Below, in pieces: positions 31,229 to 42,200 of a DNA stretch of 64,000 nt (position 1 is its first letter; each line of letters begins with the position of its first letter). Under the pieces are notes generated by a model, which had not been told where the DNA came from, made no database searches, and was given only the letters and a program-made list of their open reading frames with translations. The translations under genes were made by a program, and so were the position numbers. The DNA is from Ophiosphaerella korrae (lineage: Eukaryota > Ascomycota > Dothideomycetes > Pleosporales > Phaeosphaeriaceae), in assembly GCA_028456385.1 (NCBI GenBank), contig JALNQF010000170.1, positions 1-64,000 on the forward strand. The letters are read 5' to 3'.

Positions 31229-33202
31229 ATGGGTGCCAAGGACGTTCTTTCCCGCAAGACTGGTGTCATTGTCGTATGTTTATCGCAATATCAGCTTTGC
31301 GATTTGGCCTAATGTGTTCTGTAGGGCGACGATGTGCTCAAGCTTTTCCAGCACGCCAAGGATAACGGTATGAAGACGTACTGATCGCTATTGAAACATG
31401 GCTGACATCTTACTCTCCCGAACACAGGCTATGCTATCCCTGCCGTAAACGTACGTATCCATCTCCATCCCCTGGCCGGAATCAGAAATATCAATTGAGA
31501 TCTGGATTTCACTAAAAGCAGTAGACTGATGATGTCAGGTTACCTCTTCTTCCACTGTTGTTGCGAGTACGATCCTCCAATTCTGCTTACTGTTGGGCGA
31601 TTCTGACCGGCCACAGCTCTCGAGGCTGCCCGCGATGCCAACTCACCGATGTAAGTTTCACTTTATGCACGGTATTGATAAATGCTGATAAATATACAGC
31701 ATCCTCCAGGCCTCCCAGGGAGGTGTAAGTGACAGTAAACAGCCACATGACAAAACCAGCTAATCTGAAATTGCCCAGGCCGCCTTTTTCGCTGGAAAGG
31801 GCGTCGACAGTAAGTAAATATGGATCGGTTGTATCAGGGACATTCACTAATTATATAATAGACAAGAACCAGGAGGCTTCCATCGCTGGTTCCATCGCCG
31901 CAGCTCACTTCATCCGCTCCATTGCCCCTATCTACAACGTTCCCGTCGTACTACACACCGACCACTGCGCCAAGTTAGTGTCGTAGCCAGCAATCAGGCA
32001 AATCGTTTGCTGATTTCTCTAGGAAATTGCTGCCATGGCTCGATGGTATGATGGATGCTGACGAGAAGTAAGTTTGTGACGAATAATTTTTCGACATTTG
32101 CTGACCGTATTTAGATACTTCAAGGAGCACGGCGAGCCCCTGTTTGTAAGTCAATACCCTCAGTTGCACCCCTGTCAGGGAGCAGTCGCTAAACGAACAA
32201 TAACAGTCCTCTCACATGATCGATCTCAGCGAGGAGGAGAAAGACTGGAGTGAGTGGAACACCCCTGAAGTCTCTGATGGTTCTAATCAGATTCTCTAGA
32301 CATCGCGACAACAAAGAAGTACTTGGAGCGCGCTGCTCCCATGAGTCAGTGGCCCCTGAAGCTTATGAGGCAACAAACACTGACAGTTCATTAGAGCAGT
32401 GGCTTGAGATGGAGATTGGTATCACAGGTGGTGAGGAGGACGGAGTCAACAACGAAGATGGTATACACCGATTATATACAACCTGTGCTTAGATATATGC
32501 TGACCAGTTTCTTAGTTGACAACAACTCCCTGTACACCCAGCCCGAAGACATTTATGACATCTACGCTGCTCTCTCCCCTGTCTCACCATACTTCAGCAT
32601 TGCTGCTGGCTTTGGCAACGTCCATGGCGTTTGTATGTAACTCCATTTTATGCACCACATATAAGCCATTCGCTGATTTCATGTGTCTACATATAGACAA
32701 GCCTGGTAACGTCAAGCTCCAACCCGAGCTCCTCAAGAAGCATCAACAGTTCGTCAAGGACAAGATCAATGCTAAGGAAGACAAGCCTGTTTTCCTTGTT
32801 TTCCACGGCGGAAGCGGCAGCAGCGTGTATGTATTGTTCTGATACGCAGATATCATTCGAAAATAAGCTAACCTTTAATTTAGCGATGACTTCCGGCAGG
32901 CTATTTCTTACGGTGTCGTAAAGGTCAACTTGGACACTGATATGCAATGGGCGTACCTCTCTGGTGTCCGTGACTTGTATGTGTACATGCATAATGAATA
33001 TATGAAAAATAAACTGATGTGTAATTGTAGCATCCAAGGAAAGCATGCCTACCTCCAGACGCAAGTTGGCAACCCAGATGGCGAAGACAAGCCCAACAAG
33101 AAGTACTACGACCCCCGTGTCTGGGTACGTGAAGCCGAGAAGTCCATGACGAAGCGCGTCACTACTGGTCTTAAGGACTTCTACGCAGCTGGAAAGGCAT
33201 GA
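31229..33202 (+). CDS. FBA1: Fructose-bisphosphate aldolase, class II (zinc)
   Basis: This enzyme splits fructose 1,6-bisphosphate into dihydroxyacetone phosphate and glyceraldehyde 3-phosphate in the cytosol (glycolysis, gluconeogenesis). I read 17 exons: 31229-31273, 31325-31367, 31428-31450, 31539-31566, 31617-31650, 31700-31724, 31779-31809, 31862-31973, 32023-32067, 32115-32145, 32207-32249, 32300-32344, 32395-32460, 32516-32632, 32697-32826, 32884-32976, 33031-33202. They sum to 1083 nt, 360 aa, close to yeast Fba1 (359). All 16 introns are GT-AG. Catalytic Asp110 and zinc His111 lie in VVLHTDHCAK; other zinc ligands are in GNVHGVYKPG and VFHGGSGSS, and NLDTDMQWA is the substrate-binding end. 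So many introns, with exons of 23-34 nt, is extreme for a fungal glycolytic gene. No intron shows obvious similarity to another. Confidence 0.96.
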
Positions 33203-33729
33203 ATGGCCGGAAATGCCTAAAGTTGGCCTGGAGCTATCCACATCCCGGCGGGGCGTTTGCGGAGTAGCATAAGATAGAAAATGGTGTATTGATGATAGCA
33301 TGATGCGGCCTAAAAACACAGGACTTGCCTACGAAACGATAAGAATGTAAACATATTATAAAGACATCAAAATCAACAGGCGATATTTCCCAATGAAGTG
33401 AGCACTTCTGTGGTTCATCACACACGCACACCAGATACGCTTTACCATATTAGGCATAGTACCAGCCTTCTCCGATCAGCGCCATAAGTCCATTGATCTT
33501 GTATGACATCATATGTACTAAACACTGTAATGCTCTTTCCCTGAATTATATGTGTATGTGAACAGTTTGTGGCCGCAGTGAGGTCACCATTTGCATATAT
33601 AGTATGTTCTTATCCATCATTCTTCTTTCACCAAACCTTGAACTTCGACCAAGTCTTATACGGCAAAGCACCTAACTTGCAACAACTATATTTATATATC
33701 CTACAACTACTACTTGAAAGGTATACAAT
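33203..33729. other. Intergenic, aldolase 3' flank and next promoter
   Basis: AT-rich DNA, about 530 bp, with no gene recognised. A/C-rich sequence just before 33730 probably belongs to the 5' UTR of the repeat-protein gene. Confidence 0.4.
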
Positions 33730-34639
33730 ATGACTCTCGGAGATTCTATTCGAAAGGGCGCAAGCATGATTCACGGCACTGGCGAGGCTATCCGTGGAAA
33801 CTTTAATGCAGCCGTAGACGGAGCCGTTGGAGACAAAACAGCCGCAACGAAGAATAAGGAAATTGCCCAAAAAGGCATCGATGAGTGGGATCATGGCTAT
33901 CGTGGACATGGTATGCACTTACCCTCAGAGCACTGAACAAGCACACTGATACATTTCTGCTCTAGTCCTAGGACTAGGAACTGGACCTACACACGGCGTA
34001 GGCTATCATGTTCCCGGTCACTCGGCCGCCGCCACAGAAGCTCAAAATACAACACATTCTACCTCAACAAACTATGGCCCCCACAGCACAAATCTTGACA
34101 ACAAGGCCGACCCACGATTCGATTCTGACATGGACCACCGCGGCACAGCAACTACTTCTACGAATGCCGGCCCACACGACAGCAATATGGCTAACAGGCT
34201 TGGCCCTCGCTACGAGTCGGACAGGGATAACCGTGCCAATCCAGCTTCTGGTGTAGGATACAGCGGCCCCATGGGATCTACGAACGCAGGTCCACACCAG
34301 AGCAATTTTGCGAACAAGCTAAATTCTAGAATCGATTCAGACCAAGACCACCGCGCCAACCCAGCATCTGGCGTTAGTCCCAGTGGTCCTACAAATTCCA
34401 CCAACGCTGGCCCGCATACCAGCAGCTTCGCAAACAAGATGAATCTTAGAGTCGATTCTGATATGGATCATAGAGCTAATCCAGGGAGCAATATTGGGAT
34501 TCAGGGTGCAGGTGCTGGGGGTGTAGGAGGTGTTGGAAGTGCGAATGCAGGCCCTCATGCGAGCAATTTGGGGAACAAGCTTGATCCGAGGGTGGATTCT
34601 GATATGGATCATAGGGGAAATACGGCTAGATATCGTTAG
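33730..34639 (+). CDS. Hydrophilic tandem-repeat protein (LEA-like look)
   Basis: Exons are 33730-33910 and 33966-34639 (284 aa); the 55-nt intron joins GYRGHG to VLGLGTGPTHGVGYH. The N-terminal part (SIRKGASMIHGTGEAIRGNF, then NAAVDGAVGDKTAATKNKEI) is a short conserved-looking block. After that comes about five times a unit of roughly 35 residues built from GPHxSNxxNK followed by RxDSDxDHR and a Gly/Ser/Pro linker. There are no Cys residues, no membrane segment, and many charged and polar residues. Related fungal proteins are known mainly as stress- or spore-associated hypothetical proteins; I recall the motif but cannot name a proven function. The charge pattern and repeats would suit a disordered protectant, which is inference. 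Confidence 0.75.
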
Positions 34640-34853
34640 GTGGCGAGTTGACGAGAGAGGAGAGGGATGCTAAGATATACTCGTTCCCTTGATTTAGTGT
34701 TATCGATTATAATTTTTAGTTTACGATGGAATTGTTAAGGGTTCAGTTTGATTGAATGTACCAATTGAAGGATTTAAATTTTAACCATTTACCATCATAT
34801 GCCTATGAAAAGCAATCTATCTGTACTAGCTCACATACCCTATCTCAACCCAT

Positions 34854-36257
34854 TCACAAAATCGCTGCCTCCTTCACCCCACAATACTCCTTCGTACTAT
34901 GCACCAGCCGCCCCCTCACCCACACCGCAACCGTATTCCTATCATCCCCGCTATACACCCACTTCTCCACCTTCTCCGCCCAACTCTCCCACCCAAACAC
35001 ATCCACTGCCCCAAACACCCCACTCCCTACCTCACCTAGCTTCACCATCTGCGCATCAAACTCCATCCCCACCTCAAACCCTCCAACCTGCCCCTCCAAC
35101 CCCACCACCGCCGCACCCCCCCTGGTCCCAAGATACAACGCCTCCTCCGTCGACAACTTCGCCGTCTCGTCCCCCGTCTCGAGCGACAAGTGCCGCGACA
35201 CCCACACCGCCTGCCGCACGTTTTCGAGAATCGATGGGTGGAAGCCGCCGGAGATGTCTGTTCCGAGACCGAGGGTGTGGCCCTCGGTCAGCAGCGTGCG
35301 CACGGGACAACACCCAGACGTAATCGCCGTATTACTCGCGGGGCAATGCGAGATCTTGGCGCCGCGCTGACGGATGGTTGCGCGTTCTGTGGGGGAAAGG
35401 TGGACGGCGTGGGCGAGGATAGTCTTGGGCGTGAGGAGCCCATGTGTATCGTATACATCAGTGTAGGACTTTGAGTCGGGGAAGAGGGACTGGACGAGGG
35501 CGATTTCGTGCTTGTTTTCTGAGATGTGGGTTTGGATATGCGTATCTTCTTTTGCGGCGAGGGCGGCAATTGCGGAGAGGCAGTCGGAGGTGCAGGAGGG
35601 GGCGAAGCGCGGGGTGATGATAGGTTTGACGGTGGTGCCGGCTGGATCAATGAAGCGGATGTAGTCAATGCTGGCTTGAGAGTCGCGGGTGCCGGACTCG
35701 ACGCTGGCGTCGCGGTAGTAGGCAGGGCTGAGGTCGCTGTTCATGCAGACGCGGCCGACGAGGGCGCGTTGGCCGCGCCGGAGGCATATGTCGGCAAGGA
35801 GATTGGTGGCGGGGACGTGGATGGTCGCATAGTAGGCACATGTAGTAGTGCCGTGGGATAACGTCCGCGAAACAAAGTTTTGGTAGACATGGTCTGCTCG
35901 GGTGAGATCGGAGAAACTGGCTTCCATGGGAAACGTGTATGTTTGGAGCCAATCGAGCAATGTGGTTTTACCGAAAAGTCCGGTGTTGGCGTGTTGGGGA
36001 GCATGAGTATGTGTGTCGATGAAGCCAGGAAAAAAGAAGCCATTGCCCTCTAACTCGACGGTTCGTGCGTCTTTCCATTCTGGTTTGCGGGCCTTGATAT
36101 CTTCTTTAGATTGAATATTTCTCTCGACGAATGCAATGATGCCATTTTCATCCACGCCGATTGCGCCTTGTTCGCAGATATCGAGCTCTGCAAGGGATTT
36201 GCTGTGGGCGAAAGGCCCAAGATATATTGTTTTGGAGATTGAAGCAGAGGCCGCCAT
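34854..36257 (-). CDS. GUD1: Guanine deaminase
   Basis: This zinc enzyme converts guanine to xanthine and ammonia in purine salvage and catabolism. The single exon gives 467 aa, the usual length. It is an amidohydrolase: PGFIDTHTHAPQ gives the first two metal His; TLSHGTTTCAYYATIH follows; HISENKHEI and ILAHAVHLSPTE carry the third metal ligand and the active-site His; CPASNTAITSG and LGLGTDISGGFHPSILENVR provide substrate contacts and the metal Asp. The start ATG at 36257 gives MAASASISKTIYLGPFAHSK, as expected of the N-terminal beta sandwich. The 3' end is convergent with the repeat-protein gene, with about 215 bp between stops. Confidence 0.93.
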   Translation of the reverse strand: MAASASISKTIYLGPFAHSKSLAELDICEQGAIGVDENGIIAFVERNIQSKEDIKARKPEWKDARTVELEGNGFFFPGFIDTHTHAPQHANTGLFGKTTLLDWLQTYTFPMEASFSDLTRADHVYQNFVSRTLSHGTTTCAYYATIHVPATNLLADICLRRGQRALVGRVCMNSDLSPAYYRDASVESGTRDSQASIDYIRFIDPAGTTVKPIITPRFAPSCTSDCLSAIAALAAKEDTHIQTHISENKHEIALVQSLFPDSKSYTDVYDTHGLLTPKTILAHAVHLSPTERATIRQRGAKISHCPASNTAITSGCCPVRTLLTEGHTLGLGTDISGGFHPSILENVRQAVWVSRHLSLETGDETAKLSTEEALYLGTRGGAAVVGLEGQVGGFEVGMEFDAQMVKLGEVGSGVFGAVDVFGWESWAEKVEKWVYSGDDRNTVAVWVRGRLVHSTKEYCGVKEAAIL

Positions 36258-36877
36258 CTCTTCTTTAGTTTAGATGTATTTTTCTGGTGTATTTCGGGAC
36301 AAGTTAGGAGAAATAGCACACTGTTGGTAAATGAATATAACCTATGTATTCAGCGCGTATAAAATGTGACAAGGCGTTTGGCACTTGAATACAGATTGAT
36401 GATAGCTGCAATTCAGCTTGTAGTATTCAGAACGAATATTCGTGAAGTTGAGGGGCAGGGAAGACCTTATCAAGGTAGTTATGTTTGCTCACATTAGGTT
36501 AGCGGCTCGGAAAGCTGTGTGGCGTGGAGCGGTCCGCTTTCCTGCCGGCGCCCTCCGACACTCTAAGAAAACCATGCTAGGTCTTTGAATGCAGTCGACC
36601 TCGGGAAAAGAAATGTTGTACAGTTGAGAACACGAGTGGGTGAGATCCACAATGCGCTAGATTCACTTTATCTGCATTCGCCGCTATCCTATCTATGAGG
36701 AATGTCATAATCTTTCTCCTCTTGGAACTTGCTTTTCTCCTCATATGCGCCAGGTCACCAAGGGATATCCTAAAGGTCCTCAAAACTCCAAATTTAGCTT
36801 TACATGCAGAACTACCCAGCCTTCAGTCCGGAGGCGGTTTCAATGTAAACATTGTATCTGCTTATATTGAATGCGGC
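36258..36877. other. Intergenic, no gene seen
   Basis: About 620 bp hold the guanine deaminase promoter and the 3' flank of the actin-related protein gene. Nothing else is recognised. Confidence 0.4.
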
Positions 36878-38927
36878 TCACAAGCTGTAATCATGGATGC
36901 CCTGAGGACCCTGTTCGTTGTAGTCTGGGCGTGTCATGTACCCCTTGCTTTGACCTTGATCTACGACGAATATGACCTTTGCTGCAACCTGCGCGCCGAG
37001 AAAGGCAGACTCATCGAAGCCAACGTCCTTCCACTCTGGAAAATATTCCGGAGGCTTGACAAACTTAATGTTTGTAGGCGTTTGGCCATGCGACGAATGT
37101 AGGTTATGTGACATGCTAGGCATTAGAGGATTACCACCATGTGGCGTAAGATGCTGAGTTTGCCCTGCAGTAGCTGCAAATAAGAGGGGGTTTACCTGTG
37201 AGCCCCCATGAGGACCAAGTTGCGGTTGTGGTGTATTTGCGCCTGTGCCTGCAGGAGTGGAGATGTTGGATGGAATCTCAGATGTGAAAATGGTTGCCGA
37301 GGAGGGTGAGATGAGGTACTTGGACTGTAAAGTCTGAAGCAACGCTTCTTTAAAGCCTACGTTAATGTTAGTCAAAACCTGACAAACTTGTAGATGGCTG
37401 CCGGACCCTTTAATCTTGACCCGTTACCGCAAACGATCAAATTGTCCCAAAGGTCACTGCGTTTCTGGACTTCATCCATCGAGGATATCGTTCGATGTAC
37501 GGCTGCTGCAATCTTCTCCAGTGTACCATCACTGTCCGAAAGGAAGCGCTCAGTACCGACTTCAATCTCGCGCCTAATTGACCCCATCTTTGAACCGCCT
37601 TCTCCTGTGCCGTTTGCATCAATCGCAGATCGGGATTCCCCATTTTCTGCAAGCTCTTGCTTTCCTGCGACCTCATTTAGGGCTGACCTCGCATCAGCCA
37701 GGCCCTGCGTCCCTAACTCCATGTTCTTTAGGGTATCCAAAAGGGCATGATCTTCGTACAGAAACGTAGCTTTCTCACGCTTCGAGTTAGGCAATCGGAT
37801 CTGTCTATTCGCAGTGTCTGGAGCAGGTGCGCCTTTCTTTTTAGCCAATGCCTTGTCTTGTTTCTCCTTCTCCTTCTTCGCAAGATATTCAGTCATCTTG
37901 CCACCAGCGACAATGCTTGCAACATCAAGCACACCCTCATTCTCGTCATTTGCCGTGTCCTCTCCGACTTCAGTGTCAGCGCCCGGCCCACGTGGCATGA
38001 TTCCGATGGTTGCAGCTCCAGCAGGCCCAGAACTGATGGCCCCTGTCGAGGCAGCCGCTGCAGGGTTTGTAATAATGTCTTTCTCTTTCGATGCTCCAGA
38101 GTTTGGCAGTGGCGTCCCAGGTGTGAGAATTTCACAGATTGGTGACCACTTCAACTGCTCGCACATATCTCTGTTAAAACCTTTGGATTTGAGCTTGGAT
38201 AAGAGACCCAATGTGAACGCCTCTCCACCACAGCCTGTCAAGGAGATGACTCGGCCTTGGGTTTGGGGAATGAATTCACTGACGGCAGTTATGTCGACCT
38301 TATTCTTGCCCACATCAATAACAGTTGCTGAGTGTACCCCATAGGCCCAGGTTGTCGCAAGTGCCGCATCCATGAGGCCGAAGGCCGGAGTCTTGAACTT
38401 TTCGAAGAAGAATTGCGTGAGTTTCTCGTGTTCGCGGGGGGTCCATGCTGGCTGTGTAATCAAGAGAATAGCAGTGTGAAACGGCGGATTCAGCGTGTTG
38501 TAGACGTGGGTGATAAGGGCAAAGAAGCAGGGCCAATCCACGATCCTGCCTTCTTGTATAGGCCATACTGCGCCCTCTTCTGAGATGCGATCTTCTTCCC
38601 ATAATACTTCGTCTTCGTCGTCTTCATCTTCAGTGGATGGCTTCGCATCCTCTTGTGATTCGCCGTTTGGTTCACTTGCAGGCTGGGCTGGATTTTTGCC
38701 CTTGCGCCGGATCTTGTAAGGCTCGAATTCTCCATCTTTTTCGGCAGGGAACATGCGCGACCTGAACCGTAGCTTGCCAGGCGTGAATGACTCCGGTAGG
38801 CCAAGCTGGGCAACGGTCGTCTCTGAGCCGGGCGCGATAATCTGGGGTAGTAGTTAGCGCATATCGCGAGCAGAGAGTGAAACACGTGATGACATACTAT
38901 TATTTGGTCATCCTTGAAGAGAGGCAT
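36878..38927 (-). CDS. ARP9: Actin-related protein, Arp9-like chromatin remodelling subunit
   Basis: This is a nuclear actin-fold protein; Arp9 works in SWI/SNF- and RSC-type chromatin remodelling complexes. Exons are 38927-38898, 38841-37407 and 37356-36878 (647 aa). Exon 1 codes only for MPLFKDDQII, joined to IIAPGSETTVAQLGLPESFT. The third junction joins NGSRLKG to FKEALLQTLQ and uses an atypical GTCCGG donor; the alternatives hit a stop. Actin-fold signs are HSATVIDVGKNKVDITAV, ISLTGCGGEAFT and VCGNGSRLKGFKEALL. Long acidic or Ala/Gly-rich insertions in the middle and a Gln/His/Pro-rich insertion near the C-terminus make it longer than actin. The end (DQGQSKGYMTRPDYNEQGP) looks conserved. 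Arp8 is the main alternative. It shares a 308-bp divergent promoter with NTE1. Confidence 0.8.
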
Positions 38928-39235
38928 GGCGGCGCAATGGTTGTGAATGGAGCTCCGGCGCGTCTTGGATGCAGCTTTGCGACGCGCCCAACTCGGCTGG
39001 CGCAGGTAGGAGCGTATGCAGCTGAGTCAGCAAGACCCGCATCACTTGAAGCCAGGGCTGTCACAAGCCAGACCAGTGCGTTCGCGTATCACACAAACGT
39101 GCTCGAGCAACGCAACACCATGGGCGCTGTTTTCGGGTTGGCTCTCCTAGGAAATATTGTCAGATTCGAGAAGCGTTGCGCGTGACAACTTAAACTGGGA
39201 GGATTATCCCACCCTCCAGCATCACTCCTTGCATC
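38928..39235. promoter_or_regulatory. Bidirectional promoter between ARP9-like and NTE1 genes
   Basis: Only 308 bp separate the two start codons, so both promoters must lie here or overlap the genes. I see no clear TATA box or named binding site. Confidence 0.5.
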
Positions 39236-42200
39236 ATGGCAACCCCACAAGCCGTCACCTCGCTCGTCAAGAGTTCCGCTGCAGTAATATCTAACGCGCC
39301 GGCATTTGTACATACATCGTTGGTCACCATGAAGACTACAGATACTGCAGCATCGTCACCATTTGGCTTACTAGGGCGCGTAATTCTCTCCATTCTGAGT
39401 GTTCTCCCAACCGTTCTCTTTTGGTTGTCGTACACACTTCCAACATGGCTTTTTACCCTTTTCTCTATGAGTTTAACATTCACTATGAACTTCACGACTT
39501 TGTAAGGACTGAGTCTTCATTATCTCCTGGCTATGCTAACTGTGATAGGATGCTAGTAGTGGTCCTCCTTGTATCAACAATCAGCTACTTTGTAAGATAT
39601 CGCTATTTAACTATGTACGCAAGACTGCCGCCAGAACCGCAGCGTGAAGATCCACAGGTCGAAGTGTTTCCAGAAAGCCAGGAAGGCGACTCAAAGCGAG
39701 GCCTGCACAACTATCTAGATGAATTTCTCAGCGCTATCAAAGTGTTTGGATATTTAGAGCGCCCAGTCTTTCATGAGCTTACACGAACTATGCAAACACG
39801 GCGTCTCGCTGCGGGCGAAACCATCCTTCTCGAAGAAGAGAAAGGATTCTGCTTGGTAGTGGATGGCCTCGTCCAAATCTTTGTAAAGTCCAATCGAGAC
39901 GGAACTGACTCTGACGAGGAAGAGGGAGAAGAACCATCAGGGGGATCTACAGGGCAAGGTCATCGCCAAGGTTATCAGTTGCTCACTGAAGTGAAGAATG
40001 GCGCACCAATGTCTTCACTATTCTCAATTCTTTCGCTCTTCACTGAGGACGTCAAGCTCCGCCATGATGAGGATGAGGAACCCGGCTTAAGTGTGCCAGT
40101 AACCCCACACGATGATAGCACTCGACCTTCGGTGACTAGGAATAGCAGTTTCGGTCTAGATGACTCTCGGCCGCATACTCCGAATGACATTCAAGAAACC
40201 ACATTACGACACCGCAGAACATCAGCACTCGCTAGCCCCACGGCTGGAGGGCGACTATCGACCGTGCCTCCTCTCTCGCTAGATACTGATGGTTTCAACA
40301 GCTCTATCAAACAAACGAAAAAGAGAAGATCATCATCCCGGAATATAAAACCCAAGTCTGCTCATCCAGATATTGTCGCACGAGCAACTGCTGATACAAC
40401 CATTGCCATTATCCCAGCAACTGCCTTTCGTCGTTTGACTCGCATCTATCCCAAAGCAACAGCCCATATTGTCCAAGTCATTCTTACACGCCTACAAAGA
40501 GTCACTCTAGCGACCAGCCACGAATATCTCAGCCTCACAAATGAGGTACTCCGCACGGAGAAACTCATGAACAAATACACCACCTATGATCTACCCGGTT
40601 TCCTCCGAGATGCGCCCCTGGAAAGGTTGAAGGAAAAGTTTTCGAAGGAAACGGAACGTCTTGGTTCTGACGAAGGTATGAAGGGTATTGCATTGCACAA
40701 TCCCGGAGCGGGACGTCGCCGGAGATCTAGCGCAGCACTGAGGCGTAGTACTGCAGCTCAGGCCCGTCTTGCAGCTGCTCGTGGCACATCTATGGATGCA
40801 AGCTCCGAAACATTAATTGGTACAACTTCTCCAGAATCTGGAGCCCGCAATGACCGGATCAGTGCGGGTGACCTTTTGACCAACACCCAATCATCACGAG
40901 GGGGGAGTCGGATAGGACGCAATAGTTTTTCCCAGCCATACCCTCACGAAATCCGTCGAGATGCTCGTACACCACTAGACGCCAATACATTCAACCCATT
41001 TGCATCACCATCCCTTCGGCCAAACCTACATCGGCAAGAGTCAATAGATGAAGCCACTGTCTTTCGAGAATCTATCCTCAGCTGCATGTTCAGAGCAATC
41101 GGGTTGACGAATCCAGAAAATCCTCTGCCCCGGCCTGCAGTATCAGTCGAACAATCACCACGGCTTATATCATTTGATGCCCGGCGGCAAAAAGCGGTTT
41201 TCGCCAATGCTTTCGGATTTATTGACCCCTATGAGGCAGCACCAGATGGTGATTCTGAGTCAATCGTCTCTGCGTCAAATGTGTCCACCTTGAGTGCTTA
41301 TGGTCAGAGCAATCTACTAGAAGAGATTGTCAACGATGTCGAAATCGTTTACTTTCCCAGAGATGCCGTTCTCGTTGAACAAGGTGAACGGAATCCAGGG
41401 TTGTACTATGTCATCGACGGATTTCTAGATGTCAGCGTTGCTGTTGAAGAGGACTCTTCTAGGCAATCTAACGTTCTTGGCACCTTACCAACAGGACCGG
41501 CAGTGACCGAGGACGACCTTTTTGGTCCACAGCTGAAACGTACAGCGACAAACACATCATTACGCAATGCTGATAACAATAACAATAACAATAGCAATAA
41601 AAAGAAGCGGACACGGAGAAGCCTCTTCATGACAAGGCCCGGTGGCCTAGCTGGATATCTGGGAACTATCTCATCGAATCGTTCATTTGTCGACGTCACT
41701 GCGAAGACGGATGTTTATGTAGGCTTTCTGCCTCGAGCATCAATTGAGAGGATTGTGGAACGCTATCCAGTGGTTTTATTGACCATGGCAAAGCGCCTCA
41801 CTACACTCCTTCCCCGCCTTATCCGGCATATTGACTTTGCACTGGAATGGGTTCAAGTCAACGCCGGACAGGTTGTTTATAACCAAGGCGATGATAGCGA
41901 TGCAATTTACATTGTTCTGAACGGCCGATTACGAGTGATTAAAGACGACGAAAATAGTAAAGTGAAGGTGATTGGCGAATATGGACAAGGAGACAGCGTC
42001 GGCGAACTCGAAGTCTTGACAGAGTCCGCGCGTCCAGGATCTTTGCACGCCATTCGTGATACCGAATTAGCCAAATTTCCAAAGACTTTGTTCAACAGTC
42101 TTGCTCTCGAACATCCCGGCATTACAATCAAGATCTCAAAGATCATTGCCTCCCGAATGAGAGCTTTGGTTGACGATCCTCTGCACGAGCAAAGCAAGGA

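Noticed and set aside
34756..35370. Pro/Ser/Thr-rich frames of about 170-200 codons on the plus strand
   Set aside because: They are antisense to guanine deaminase, whose motifs are complete on the other strand.
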